A stretch of DNA of 64,000 nucleotides from an uncultured Kiloniellaceae bacterium (GTDB taxonomy: Bacteria; Pseudomonadota; Alphaproteobacteria; Kiloniellales; Kiloniellaceae). Below are positions 55,104-64,000 of the stretch, piece by piece. Below the pieces are notes generated by a model. The model did no database searches. It worked only from the letters and a program-made list of their open reading frames with translations, and was not told the origin of the DNA. The stretch is taken from positions 496,001 to 560,000 of the forward strand of contig CANMQP010000005.1 in NCBI GenBank assembly GCA_947500035.1, read 5' to 3'. Position 1 is the stretch's first letter, and the number at the start of each line of letters is the position of its first letter. The translations under genes were made by a program, and so were the position numbers.

Positions 55104-55952
55104 ATGGCGCAGGCGAAGCATGTAAAGGTTGGACCCGTCACCCTCGGCAATGACTTGCCGTTCGCACTCATTGCAGGGCCCTGCGCCATGGAAAGCCGGG
55201 CCCATGCCCTCGAGATGAGCCACGCCCTGACCGAGATGGCGGCGGAACTGGGCATCGGGCTGATCTACAAATCCTCCTTCGATAAAGCCAACCGCACCAG
55301 CCTGACGGCCGAGCGCGGCATCGGGCTGGACGAAGCCCTGTCGGTCTTTGCTGAAGTGAAGGAGACCTATGGCTGTCCGGTGCTGACCGACGTCCACACC
55401 GCCGAACAGTGCGCCCTTGTCGGCGAAGTGGTCGATGTCCTGCAGATTCCGGCTTACCTCTGCCGTCAGACCGATCTGCTGGTGGCGGCCGCCAAGACCG
55501 GCAAGGTGATCAACGTCAAGAAAGGCCAGTTCCTGGCGCCCTGGGACATGAAGAACGTGGCCGCCAAGATCACCGAAAGCGGCAACCCCAATGCCCTGGT
55601 CTGCGAACGCGGAGCTTCCTTCGGCTATAACACCCTGGTATCCGACATGCGCTCCCTGGCGATCATGGCCGCGGACATCGGCGCGCCGGTGGTTTACGAC
55701 GCAACGCACTCGGTTCAGCAGCCCGGCGGGCGCGGCGGATCTTCGGGCGGTCAGCGCGAATTCGTGCCGGTTCTGGCCCGCGCGGCTATTTCAGTCGGCG
55801 TGGCCGCCGTCTTTATGGAAACCCATCAGGATCCCGACCGTGCGCCTTCCGACGGCCCCAACATGGTACCGTTGCATGAGTTGAAGGATCTGATTGCCAC
55901 GCTGATGTCCTTCGATGCCATCGCGAAGGCCAATCCGATCACACTGACCTGA
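55104..55952 (+). CDS. kdsA: 3-deoxy-8-phosphooctulonate synthase
   Basis: Makes KDO-8-phosphate from PEP and arabinose 5-phosphate for the LPS core. The 282-residue protein has LIAGPCAMESRAHALEM, IYKSSFDKANRTS and DATHSVQQPGGRGGSSGGQR. ATG 55104 (MAQAKHVKVG) follows AGAGGAATTGCTCAG; a frame back to 55038 adds 22 unlike residues. It links pyrG's CTP product (for CMP-KDO) with eno's PEP. Confidence 0.95.
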   Translation: MAQAKHVKVGPVTLGNDLPFALIAGPCAMESRAHALEMSHALTEMAAELGIGLIYKSSFDKANRTSLTAERGIGLDEALSVFAEVKETYGCPVLTDVHTAEQCALVGEVVDVLQIPAYLCRQTDLLVAAAKTGKVINVKKGQFLAPWDMKNVAAKITESGNPNALVCERGASFGYNTLVSDMRSLAIMAADIGAPVVYDATHSVQQPGGRGGSSGGQREFVPVLARAAISVGVAAVFMETHQDPDRAPSDGPNMVPLHELKDLIATLMSFDAIAKANPITLT

Positions 55953-57323
<1,371 letters not shown>

Positions 57324-57401
57324 GCTTTCTGCGGAGTTAGGCTCCTCTGGGGGGCTTAGGCTCCTCTGGGGGGGCGCGGCCTCGGTCAGCAGTTTAACAA
57401 G

Positions 57402-57437
57402 ACGGCGCCGGTCACCTCAGGTTCCGGCGCCGTTTTT
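57402..57437 (+). terminator. intrinsic terminator after eno
   Basis: ACGGCGCCGG and CCGGCGCCGT form a perfect 10-bp stem with a 12-nt loop, followed by a T5 run. A short direct repeat (TTAGGCTCCTCTGGGGGG twice, near 57337-57375) lies just before it and looks like slippage. Confidence 0.9.
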
Positions 57438-57553
57438 GCGTCCTGGATTGTGGTGAATATGCCTTACTGCCGCCGCGGCGCGCATCTTACCCTTGCGATG
57501 ACATGCCCGGCGCCCTATTTCCTTTCCGGGGAGTCAGCTGTTAGGATCAGGAT

Positions 57554-57769
57554 ATGTCGGATCTAAAGAAAAAGCAGAGAGCACGTGCCAAGGTGGCTGC
57601 CGCCGAGGATGACCGGGCGCTGAAGATCGTCATGATCGGGTTCCTGGGCTTGATCGTTTTTGCCGCCAGCGCGTTAGCGGCCTTTCCCTCAATGGGGGCG
57701 GTCTTCGTGGAGTCCTATAAGCAGCAGTATCAGGCCAAGGTCACCGAAGCGGTGATCTGCCGCTTCTGA
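57554..57769 (+). CDS. small single-span membrane protein, hypothetical
   Basis: A 71-residue protein with a highly basic N-terminus (SDLKKKQRARAKVAAAEDD), one membrane segment (IVMIGFLGLIVFAASALAAF) and a short tail. ATG is preceded by CAGGAT. No family recognised. It follows the eno terminator and so probably has its own promoter. Confidence 0.55.
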   Translation: MSDLKKKQRARAKVAAAEDDRALKIVMIGFLGLIVFAASALAAFPSMGAVFVESYKQQYQAKVTEAVICRF

Positions 57770-57825
57770 CCCTCTTTTCCGGCCTCGCCTGCCGCTCCTG
57801 ACCGGGCCGGCCGGGGCAGTGCAGC

Positions 57826-58644
57826 CTACATCAGCATCAGCTTGTCGTTCAGAGCCAGCCATCCCGAGGGCTCACCCATGATCTTGGCGGTGTCGTACTT
57901 GCCGAAGATCCGGGTGACACCGCGTTTGGTGAAGACTTCGTACATGATCGCGCTGGCAGGGCCTTGCGGCTGACCCGCCTTGCCGCCGAAGCGGCTGGAG
58001 AGCTGGGTTTCCACGTGAGCGCGCCAGTGCACCTCCATGGCGGTGCGGGCGATCAGCTTGCCCAAAGTGAGTTTCACCCCCAGTTTGGCGATCGCGGAGG
58101 CTGCTCCGGTCGCGAGGCCCAGGCCGGCGACCGGGATCACGGCCCCGGCGAGATCCGTGCTGCGCACGGCTATTTTGGCGGCCTTGGCCTTTTGAATTGC
58201 CGAAATCCAGCCGGTCACCGTGTCACTCTTGCGGAAACCCTTGCCCGCCGCGTTGACCCCCACAATGTGCGCCGTCGTCGTGCCGATCGCACTGCCATGC
58301 TGTATCGCGCTCAGAACGTCGACCTGCGTCACGGCACTGCCGACACCGCCCGCGATGCCGATCGCGGCGCCGCCCAGGCTCTTGAAACCCCGGTTGCGCA
58401 GGTAGCGTGCCGTTTTGGGCGAGGAGCCGTCGTGACCGTTGGTGACGAAGTAAGGGTTGGGGACCAGATCGTCCGCATAGTCCTCGTCGAGCAGTCCGGT
58501 GGTGCCCGCGGACTTCAGAAAGTTGATCACCTTGACCACACCACCGGCGCCTGCGCCCGCCTCGGCGATCAGCTCGATCACGCTCCAAAGAAATTCTTCG
58601 GCATCATCCTGACCCAGGTCGTTGGTCGCAAGCGCTCCCGCCAT
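57826..58644 (-). CDS. hypothetical protein, no family recognised
   Basis: The 272-residue protein has many small residues and Gly/Ala-rich helical stretches (GGAAIGIAGGVGSAVTQVDVLSAI, AGAVIPVAGLGLATGAASAIAKLG), which could associate with membranes. It contains NPYFVTNGHDGSSPKTARYLRNRG and a charged C-terminus (SGWLALNDKLMLM). No signal peptide or catalytic motif is evident. Codon use looks normal for the window. It lies between the small eno-proximal gene and SCO1 on the opposite strand, breaking up what is otherwise core order. Confidence 0.7.
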   Translation of the reverse strand: MAGALATNDLGQDDAEEFLWSVIELIAEAGAGAGGVVKVINFLKSAGTTGLLDEDYADDLVPNPYFVTNGHDGSSPKTARYLRNRGFKSLGGAAIGIAGGVGSAVTQVDVLSAIQHGSAIGTTTAHIVGVNAAGKGFRKSDTVTGWISAIQKAKAAKIAVRSTDLAGAVIPVAGLGLATGAASAIAKLGVKLTLGKLIARTAMEVHWRAHVETQLSSRFGGKAGQPQGPASAIMYEVFTKRGVTRIFGKYDTAKIMGEPSGWLALNDKLMLM

Positions 58645-58784
58645 CCTCTGTTTCCCCTCAAGTGTTTATGTTTTTCTGCTTCAGATTTCTGCGAGAGAGT
58701 AGCTGAGTTCGCAACCGTAGCGCCAGAGAATGTTGAAGACCTCGCAGGGTGCATCTGTGAGCCGCTCGAAAGGACGAGTTTGGT

Positions 58785-59399
58785 TCAAAGCCGCTCTTTG
58801 ATGGCTGCGGCCATGACTTCGGGGGAGGTGCCGTGCCGGAACACCAGCATCAGGTTCCAGTTCTCGTCCATCAGATAGGTATAGGAGCTGTGGTCCACGG
58901 GATAATCGACCGGGTCGATGTCCGTGCGGATCGAGTGGTAGACCCGAAAATCCCTGGCCACCGCGTCGGTCCGCTCCTTGGGACCGGTCAGGCCGACCAT
59001 GCGCTCGTGAAAGAGCTCCACATAGTCCGCCAGGTGCGCCTGGGTGTCGCGGTCCGGATCGACCGTGATGAAGACGGGCCGGAGTTTGTCTCCGTCCGGA
59101 CCCAGCGCCTCAAGGGCCGCGGACATGTCCTGGAGCGACGTGGGACAGATATCCGGGCAGAAGGTGTAGCCGAAGTAGAGCAGGACCTTCTCGCCCCTGA
59201 AATCGGCTTCCGTGGTTCTGCGCCCGGTGTGATCGAAGAGATCGAAAGGACCGCGCATGTCGGCGGGCACGGAAACGATGCCTGTGCCGGCGGGCGTCTT
59301 CTCCTGGGTCAGACGGGAGCCCAGAATCCAGCCGGTCGTGCCCAGCGCGATGACCGCGATAACAACGGCGGAGGAGAGAAGGGCGCGATGAGAAAGCAT
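58785..59399 (-). CDS. SCO1/SenC family copper chaperone
   Basis: Thioredoxin-fold, membrane-anchored protein that delivers copper to cytochrome c oxidase. The 204-residue protein has a membrane anchor (LLSSAVVIAVIALGTTGWILG), the metal motif YTFCPDICP (CxxxC) and the later His in DYPVDHSSYTYLMDEN. ATG 59399 was chosen; the frame extends another 198 codons upstream without similarity, crossing the ftsB promoter region. Divergent from ftsB. Confidence 0.92.
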   Translation of the reverse strand: MLSHRALLSSAVVIAVIALGTTGWILGSRLTQEKTPAGTGIVSVPADMRGPFDLFDHTGRRTTEADFRGEKVLLYFGYTFCPDICPTSLQDMSAALEALGPDGDKLRPVFITVDPDRDTQAHLADYVELFHERMVGLTGPKERTDAVARDFRVYHSIRTDIDPVDYPVDHSSYTYLMDENWNLMLVFRHGTSPEVMAAAIKERL

Positions 59400-59711
59400 G
59401 GGATCCGAGACTTCTGTACCGTGACTTGCCGGAAATTGGACCGATCCGGCGGTCGTGTCAAAGGCAGAAACGCGGGCAGCCGCAACAGCAAAAACACTGG
59501 AAACTGCCTCGCGGAATAAAGTCCCATCCGAATTTGAGGCATGGAACGTTTGTTTCAAAGGGTCGGGTGAGTTCAGCTCATCCCAGAAAATGAGTCCAAA
59601 AGGAGTCCAAAAGGGGAATGGATGGGAATCAATTCGGACGAAATGAATCATATTGGAATCATTGCGTTTTTTCGGTTGACCGCAGGAATCGAACTGTGAT
59701 TCGTTCTTCTC
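59400..59711. other. divergent SCO1-ftsB gap with tandem 11-mer
   Basis: No gene supported. GAGTCCAAAAG occurs twice in tandem at 59592-59602 and 59603-59613. The region should hold promoters for both divergent genes, but no strong -35/-10 pair stands out. Confidence 0.45.
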
Positions 59712-60047
59712 ATGACTATTGCCTGGGAAATACGCAGCCGCGCACGTTTCATCCTTCCGAGGGTGTTGGCGGTCTGTACCGTCGTCTACTTCGCCTACCA
59801 CACCGTGGAGGGCGACCGCGGCTTTTTGACCTGGCTGTCCCTGAAGCAGGATCTGGCGCAGGTCCATATCGCGCAGGGCGAGCTGCGGGCGGAGCGCGAG
59901 GAACTGGAGGCGCGGGTTTCGCTCTTGCGCCCGGATAATCTGGACCCGGATCTTCTGGAGGAGCGGGCGCGTGACGTGCTCAACTACGGCCACGAAAACG
60001 AGCTGATCCTGATTACACCCCAGCGCGAAAACTCAATTGAAAAATGA
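59712..60047 (+). CDS. ftsB: FtsB/DivIC septum formation initiator protein
   Basis: Division-complex membrane protein. The 111-residue protein has an N-terminal membrane segment (FILPRVLAVCTVVYFAYHTV), a coiled coil (LSLKQDLAQVHIAQGELRAEREELEARVSLL) and DLLEERARDVLNYGHENELILI, all usual for the family. It lies between eno and pdhA, as in many proteobacteria. Confidence 0.88.
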   Translation: MTIAWEIRSRARFILPRVLAVCTVVYFAYHTVEGDRGFLTWLSLKQDLAQVHIAQGELRAEREELEARVSLLRPDNLDPDLLEERARDVLNYGHENELILITPQRENSIEK

Positions 60048-60130
60048 CAGAAATATTGAGAATTTGGCATTGTTAATCAAAATCAAGTTAATAATAAAAA
60101 ATAACAATTATTTCATATAGTTAACTCGTA

Positions 60131-60159
60131 TTGCAATTCTGACTGATTCCCCCTATCTT
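60131..60159 (+). promoter_or_regulatory. pdhA promoter candidate with AT-rich upstream element
   Basis: TTGCAA (60131-60136) and TATCTT (60154-60159) are separated by 17 nt. An 80-nt stretch upstream (about 60050-60130) is strikingly AT-rich for this genome and may act as an UP element. A hairpin GGGG-TGCG-CCCC lies in the leader at about 60172-60183. Confidence 0.65.
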
Positions 60160-60217
60160 AACGGCATCGATGGGGTGCGCCCCCTATGTGTTCATGCGTA
60201 GTCAAAGGGGGGAGCCA

Positions 60218-61264
60218 ATGGCGACCAGAAAAGCCCCGGCGAAAAAGCCTGCGGCAAAACGCAAGCCCGCCAGTGCCGCGAAGTCTTCAGCGGTCAAAGC
60301 GTCCAAGGAAGAGCTGCTCAATCATTACCAGGAGATGCTGGCGATCCGGCGTTTCGAGGAAAAGGCCGGCCAGATGTACGGCATGGGCCTGATCGGCGGC
60401 TTTTGCCACCTCTACATCGGCCAGGAAGCCGTCGTTGTCGGGATGCGCGCCGCGACCACCGAAAACGACACCGTCGTCACCTCCTACCGCGATCACGGCC
60501 ACATGCTGGCCTGCGGGATGGACCCGGATGGCGTGATGGCCGAGCTGACGGGGCGCCGCGGCGGTTACTCCAAGGGCAAGGGCGGTTCCATGCACATGTT
60601 CAGCCACGACAAGAAGTTTTACGGCGGACACGGCATCGTCGGCGCGCAGGTGCCGATCGGCACCGGGATTGCTTTCGCGCACCAGTACCTGGAAGAGCCG
60701 GCCGTCTGCCTGACCTATCTGGGCGACGGCGCCTTGAACCAGGGGCAGGTCTACGAGGCTTTCAACATGGCCGCGCTCTGGAAACTGCCGGTGATCTACA
60801 TCATCGAGAACAACAAGTACGGCATGGGAACCTCGATCGAGCGCTCCTCGGCCAAGAGCACCGAGCTCTATAACCGTGGCCAGGCCTACGGAATTCCGGG
60901 CATGCAGGTTGACGGCATGGACGTGCTCGCGGTGAAGGAAGCCGGCGAGAAAGCCGCTGAACACGCCCGGAGCGGGAAGGGGCCATACATCCTCGAGATG
61001 ATGACCTACCGCTACCGCGGCCACTCCATGTCGGACCCGGCGAAATACCGTTCCAAGGAAGAGGTGCAGAAGATGCGCCAGGAGCGCGATCCGATCGAGC
61101 GTCTGCGCGGTTTGATGCTGGATCAGGGGCACGCGGAAGAGAGCGAGCTCAAGGAGATCGACCGCGCTGTGAAGGCCAGGGTATCGGCGGCCGCCGAGTT
61201 TGCGCAGAACAGCCCCGAGCCCGATCCGTCGGAACTCTTCACTGACATTTACGTGGAGGCCTGA
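60218..61264 (+). CDS. pdhA: pyruvate dehydrogenase E1 component, alpha subunit
   Basis: Thiamine-dependent E1 alpha of the PDH complex. The 348-residue protein has a Lys/Ala/Pro-rich N-terminus, then LLNHYQEMLAIRRFEEKAGQMYGMGLIGGFCHLYIGQEA, the TPP motif GDGALNQGQVYEAFNMAALWKLPVIYIIENN, and the phosphorylation-loop-like region YRYRGHSMSDPAKYR. ATG 60218 was chosen for its strong GGGGGGAG site. First gene of pdhA-pdhB-E2. Confidence 0.96.
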   Translation: MATRKAPAKKPAAKRKPASAAKSSAVKASKEELLNHYQEMLAIRRFEEKAGQMYGMGLIGGFCHLYIGQEAVVVGMRAATTENDTVVTSYRDHGHMLACGMDPDGVMAELTGRRGGYSKGKGGSMHMFSHDKKFYGGHGIVGAQVPIGTGIAFAHQYLEEPAVCLTYLGDGALNQGQVYEAFNMAALWKLPVIYIIENNKYGMGTSIERSSAKSTELYNRGQAYGIPGMQVDGMDVLAVKEAGEKAAEHARSGKGPYILEMMTYRYRGHSMSDPAKYRSKEEVQKMRQERDPIERLRGLMLDQGHAEESELKEIDRAVKARVSAAAEFAQNSPEPDPSELFTDIYVEA

Positions 61265-61381
61265 GCGCGCCTGAGAGGCCAATACTTCTCAGACGCGAAA
61301 CCGGCCAGACCCGAAACCTCGCGCCCGCGCTCATCCGAAAAAGCGGGCCTGCTGCAGATTTCTATCCCGGAGAGGGACCAC

Positions 61382-62770
61382 ATGCCGATTGAAATTTTAA
61401 TGCCCGCACTCTCGCCGACCATGACCGAGGGTAAGTTGGCCAAATGGCTGAAAAACGAAGGCGACGAAGTCGCTGCCGGTGACGTCATTGCCGAAATCGA
61501 AACCGACAAGGCGACCATGGAAGTCGAAGCCGTGGACGAAGGTGTCCTGGGCAAGATCCTGATCGCCGAGGACACCGACGGTGTCGCGGTCAACACGCCG
61601 ATCGCGGTGTTGCTGGAAGAGGGTGAGGACGCGTCCGCGATCTCAGCTGCCCCCGCTGCTGCGCCGGCAGCCGCCCCGGCACCTGCACCGGTACCTGCAG
61701 CCGAAGCACCAGCCGCGCCTGCCGCCACAGCACCGGCCAACGTCGCGGCCCCGGCACCGGCCGCCGAGCCGGAGTGGAGCGGAGCGACCGTCACCTTGAC
61801 CGTCCGCGAAGCGCTGCGCGATGCCATGGCCGAGGAAATGCGGGCCAACCCCAAGGTTTTCCTGATGGGTGAGGAGGTCGCCGAGTACCAGGGTGCCTAC
61901 AAGGTCAGCCAGGGTTTGCTGGATGAGTTCGGTGCCAAACGGGTCATCGATACGCCGATCACTGAGCACGGCTTCACCGGCCTGGGCGTCGGCGCGGCCT
62001 TTTACGGCCTGAACCCCATTGTCGAGTTCATGACCTTCAACTTCGCCATGCAGGCGATCGACCACATCATCAACTCGGCGGCCAAGACCCGCTACATGTC
62101 CGGCGGCCAGGTCAGCAGCCCGATTGTCTTCCGCGGCGCCAATGGTGCGGCTTCGCGGGTCGGTGCCCAGCACTCTCAATGCTATGCCAGCTGGTATGCC
62201 CACTGCCCGGGCCTGAAGGTGGTCTCGCCATACTCGGCATCCGACGCCAAAGGCCTGCTGAAGTCGGCGATCCGGGATCCGAACCCGGTGATCTTCCTGG
62301 AAAACGAAATTCTCTACGGACAGAGCTTCGAGGTGCCCGACAGCGACGACTGGACCGTGCCGATCGGCAAGGCCAAGATCGTGCGCCCCGGCACGGATGT
62401 GACCATCTGCGCCTTCTCAATCATGGTCGGCAAGGCGCTGGAGGCCGCCGAGGCCCTGGCGGCCGAGGGGATCTCCGCCGAGGTGATCGATCTGCGCAGC
62501 ATTCGCCCGCTGGACACCGAGACCATCGTGGCTTCGGTCCAAAAGACCAACCGTCTGGTCTCGGTCGAGGAGGGCTGGGGCTTCGCCGGGATCGGTTCGG
62601 AACTGGCCATGCAGATGATGGACAGCGCCTTCGACTGGCTCGATGCGCCGGTTAAGCGGGTCTGCGGTCCGGATGTGCCCATGCCTTATGCCGCCAACCT
62701 CGAGATTCTGGCCCTGCCGCAGTCGTCGCACATCGTGACCGCGGCCAAAGAAGCCTGTTATCGCGCCTAA
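61382..62770 (+). CDS. pdhB: pyruvate dehydrogenase E1 component, beta subunit with lipoyl domain
   Basis: The 462-residue protein has an N-terminal lipoyl domain (residues 1-80, lipoyl-Lys in [11 protein letters not shown]), an Ala/Pro-rich linker (about 90-135), then the E1 beta fold from [20 protein letters not shown]. The E1 beta part contains [44 protein letters not shown]. The extra lipoyl domain is characteristic of alphaproteobacterial E1 beta. Lies 117 nt after pdhA. Confidence 0.96.
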   Translation: MPIEILMPALSPTMTEGKLAKWLKNEGDEVAAGDVIAEIETDKATMEVEAVDEGVLGKILIAEDTDGVAVNTPIAVLLEEGEDASAISAAPAAAPAAAPAPAPVPAAEAPAAPAATAPANVAAPAPAAEPEWSGATVTLTVREALRDAMAEEMRANPKVFLMGEEVAEYQGAYKVSQGLLDEFGAKRVIDTPITEHGFTGLGVGAAFYGLNPIVEFMTFNFAMQAIDHIINSAAKTRYMSGGQVSSPIVFRGANGAASRVGAQHSQCYASWYAHCPGLKVVSPYSASDAKGLLKSAIRDPNPVIFLENEILYGQSFEVPDSDDWTVPIGKAKIVRPGTDVTICAFSIMVGKALEAAEALAAEGISAEVIDLRSIRPLDTETIVASVQKTNRLVSVEEGWGFAGIGSELAMQMMDSAFDWLDAPVKRVCGPDVPMPYAANLEILALPQSSHIVTAAKEACYRA

Positions 62771-62849
62771 CGAGAGCGCGATCCTGAAGATTTAAGAGTC
62801 CGCTCCCTGTTTTTCAGATGACGGATCGGGCTCTAAGGGGAGAAAAAAC

Positions 62850-64000
62850 ATGCCAGTGAACATTTTGATGCCTGCTCTCTCGCCGACCATGACCGAGGGT
62901 ACGCTCGCCAAGTGGCTCATGAAGGAGGGCGATCAGGTTTCCTCAGGCGACGTGATCGCCGAGATCGAGACCGATAAGGCCACCATGGAGGTCGAAGCCG
63001 TCGACGAAGGCACTCTGGCCAAGATCGTCGTGGCCGACGGCACGGAAGGCGTCGCGGTCAACGCCGTGATCGCCGTGCTGCTGGAAGAGGGCGAGGACGC
63101 CTCGGCTATCAGTGATGCGCCCGCAGCGCCTGCACCTGCCGCCGCACCTGCAGCGGAACCTGCTGCCGCTGCTCCAGCGCCTGCCGCTCCGGCACCTGCT
63201 GCATCACCTGCACCTGCCGCACCGCAAACCGAAAGCGGTGGCCGTATCTTTGCCAGCCCGCTGGCCCGGCGTATGGCGGCGCAGGCCGGTCTGGATCTCG
63301 CTGCCCTGACAGGCAGCGGTCCCAAGGGCCGGATCGTCAAAGCCGATATCGAGGCGGCTGTCGCGGGCGGCACCGGAAAGGCTGCGCCCGCAGCGGCGGC
63401 AGCGGCTCCAAGCGCTGCACCTGCCGCAGCGGCTCCGGCGGCTGCCGGGCCTTCGGCTAAAGAGGCGGCGGACCTGCTGGGCATGGAATATGAACAGGAG
63501 CCGCTGTCGGGCATGCGCAGGGTGATTGCCAAGCGCCTGACGGAATCCAAGCAGACCGTGCCGCATTTCTATCTGACCGTGGATTGCCAGGTCGACGAAC
63601 TGCTGAAGGTCCGCAAAGAACTCAACAGCCGTTCCGACGACTACAAGGTCTCGGTCAACGACTTCGTCATCCGTGCGGCGGCGATTGCTCTCAAGAAGGT
63701 GCCGGCGGCCAACGCCTCCTTCGATCCCGAGGGCATGATGTACTACAAGCATGCCGATATTTCGGTCGCTGTGGCCACCCCGAGCGGCCTGATCACGCCG
63801 ATTATCAAGGCGGCGGAAGGCAAGGGGCTGGCCACCATCTCCAACGAGATGAAGGATCTGGCGGTCCGTGCCCGCGACGGCAAACTGAAACCCGAGGAAT
63901 ATCAGGGCGGAACCTTCTCGGTCTCCAACCTGGGCATGTTCGGGGTCAAGGAATTCGCCGCGATCATCAACCCGCCGCAGGGCTGTATCCTGGCGGTTGG
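62850..64000 (+). CDS. dihydrolipoamide acetyltransferase (E2 of PDH), 3' end beyond window
   Basis: Partial gene running off the window end; 383 residues seen. It has one lipoyl domain (residues 1-80, lipoyl-Lys in [11 protein letters not shown]), an Ala/Pro linker, a peripheral subunit-binding domain (FASPLARRMAAQAGLDLAALTGSGPKGRIVKADIEAA), a second Ala-rich linker, and the start of the acyltransferase domain (SGMRRVIAKRLTESKQTVPHFYLTVD). The catalytic HxxxDG would lie past the end. ATG 62850 follows AAGGGGAGAAAAAAC. Confidence 0.96.
   Translation, partial: MPVNILMPALSPTMTEGTLAKWLMKEGDQVSSGDVIAEIETDKATMEVEAVDEGTLAKIVVADGTEGVAVNAVIAVLLEEGEDASAISDAPAAPAPAAAPAAEPAAAAPAPAAPAPAASPAPAAPQTESGGRIFASPLARRMAAQAGLDLAALTGSGPKGRIVKADIEAAVAGGTGKAAPAAAAAAPSAAPAAAAPAAAGPSAKEAADLLGMEYEQEPLSGMRRVIAKRLTESKQTVPHFYLTVDCQVDELLKVRKELNSRSDDYKVSVNDFVIRAAAIALKKVPAANASFDPEGMMYYKHADISVAVATPSGLITPIIKAAEGKGLATISNEMKDLAVRARDGKLKPEEYQGGTFSVSNLGMFGVKEFAAIINPPQGCILAV

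Overview
The window looks like chromosomal DNA from an alphaproteobacterium, most likely of the Rhodospirillales/Kiloniellales type. It is G+C-rich. It has an alphaproteobacterial LexA with a GTTC-N7-GTTC box, a PDH E1-beta subunit with a fused lipoyl domain, and the gene order rpsB-tsf-pyrH-frr-uppS-cdsA-dxr-rseP-bamA-skp-lpxD-fabZ-lpxA-lpxI-lpxB-gloA-gltA. The species is inferred, not proven. No tRNA, rRNA, transposase, integrase or CRISPR array was seen.

Layout. (1) 0.2-15.8 kb, + strand: ribosomal protein S2, EF-Ts, UMP kinase and ribosome recycling factor, then envelope synthesis (undecaprenyl-PP synthase, CDP-DAG synthase, Dxr, RseP, BamA, Skp, lipid A genes) and glyoxalase I. (2) 15.9-27.7 kb, mostly - strand: gltA, gltX, lexA, moeA, moaC, trpC, trpD, trpG, with a PfkB kinase and comEC on the + strand. 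(3) 27.7-48.1 kb: an accessory block that separates trpG from trpE. It carries a YibQ-like deacetylase, a nucleotidyltransferase, YciB, an HxlR/EamA pair, a PhyH oxygenase, a LysR gene divergent from four exported or membrane proteins, a MarR with a small local regulon, an alkyltransferase, a PEP-CTERM protein, a PAS protein, an S33 hydrolase, a CARDB protein, PPK2 and a GFA protein. (4) 48.1-51.6 kb, - strand: trpE and a PpiD-like foldase. (5) 51.8-64 kb, mostly + strand: tpiA, secG, pyrG, kdsA, eno, ftsB, pdhA, pdhB and the start of the E2 gene, with SCO1 and an unknown protein on the - strand.

The core parts form working groups: translation and envelope assembly with lipid A (region 1), tryptophan synthesis with molybdopterin cofactor synthesis and the SOS repressor (regions 2 and 4), and lower glycolysis feeding pyruvate dehydrogenase (region 5).

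The least explained signals are in region 3. There are three arrays (19 copies) of a 14-bp degenerate palindrome, CTGTAACGTTACAG-like, mostly spaced 24 bp apart, which sit between the genes at 42.7-46.8 kb. There are also three promoters in which the same 17-bp palindrome (ATGTGCG...CGCACAT) lies between -35 and -10 around a MarR gene, and a twin GCTAC-N7-GTAGC operator between hxlR and an EamA transporter gene.
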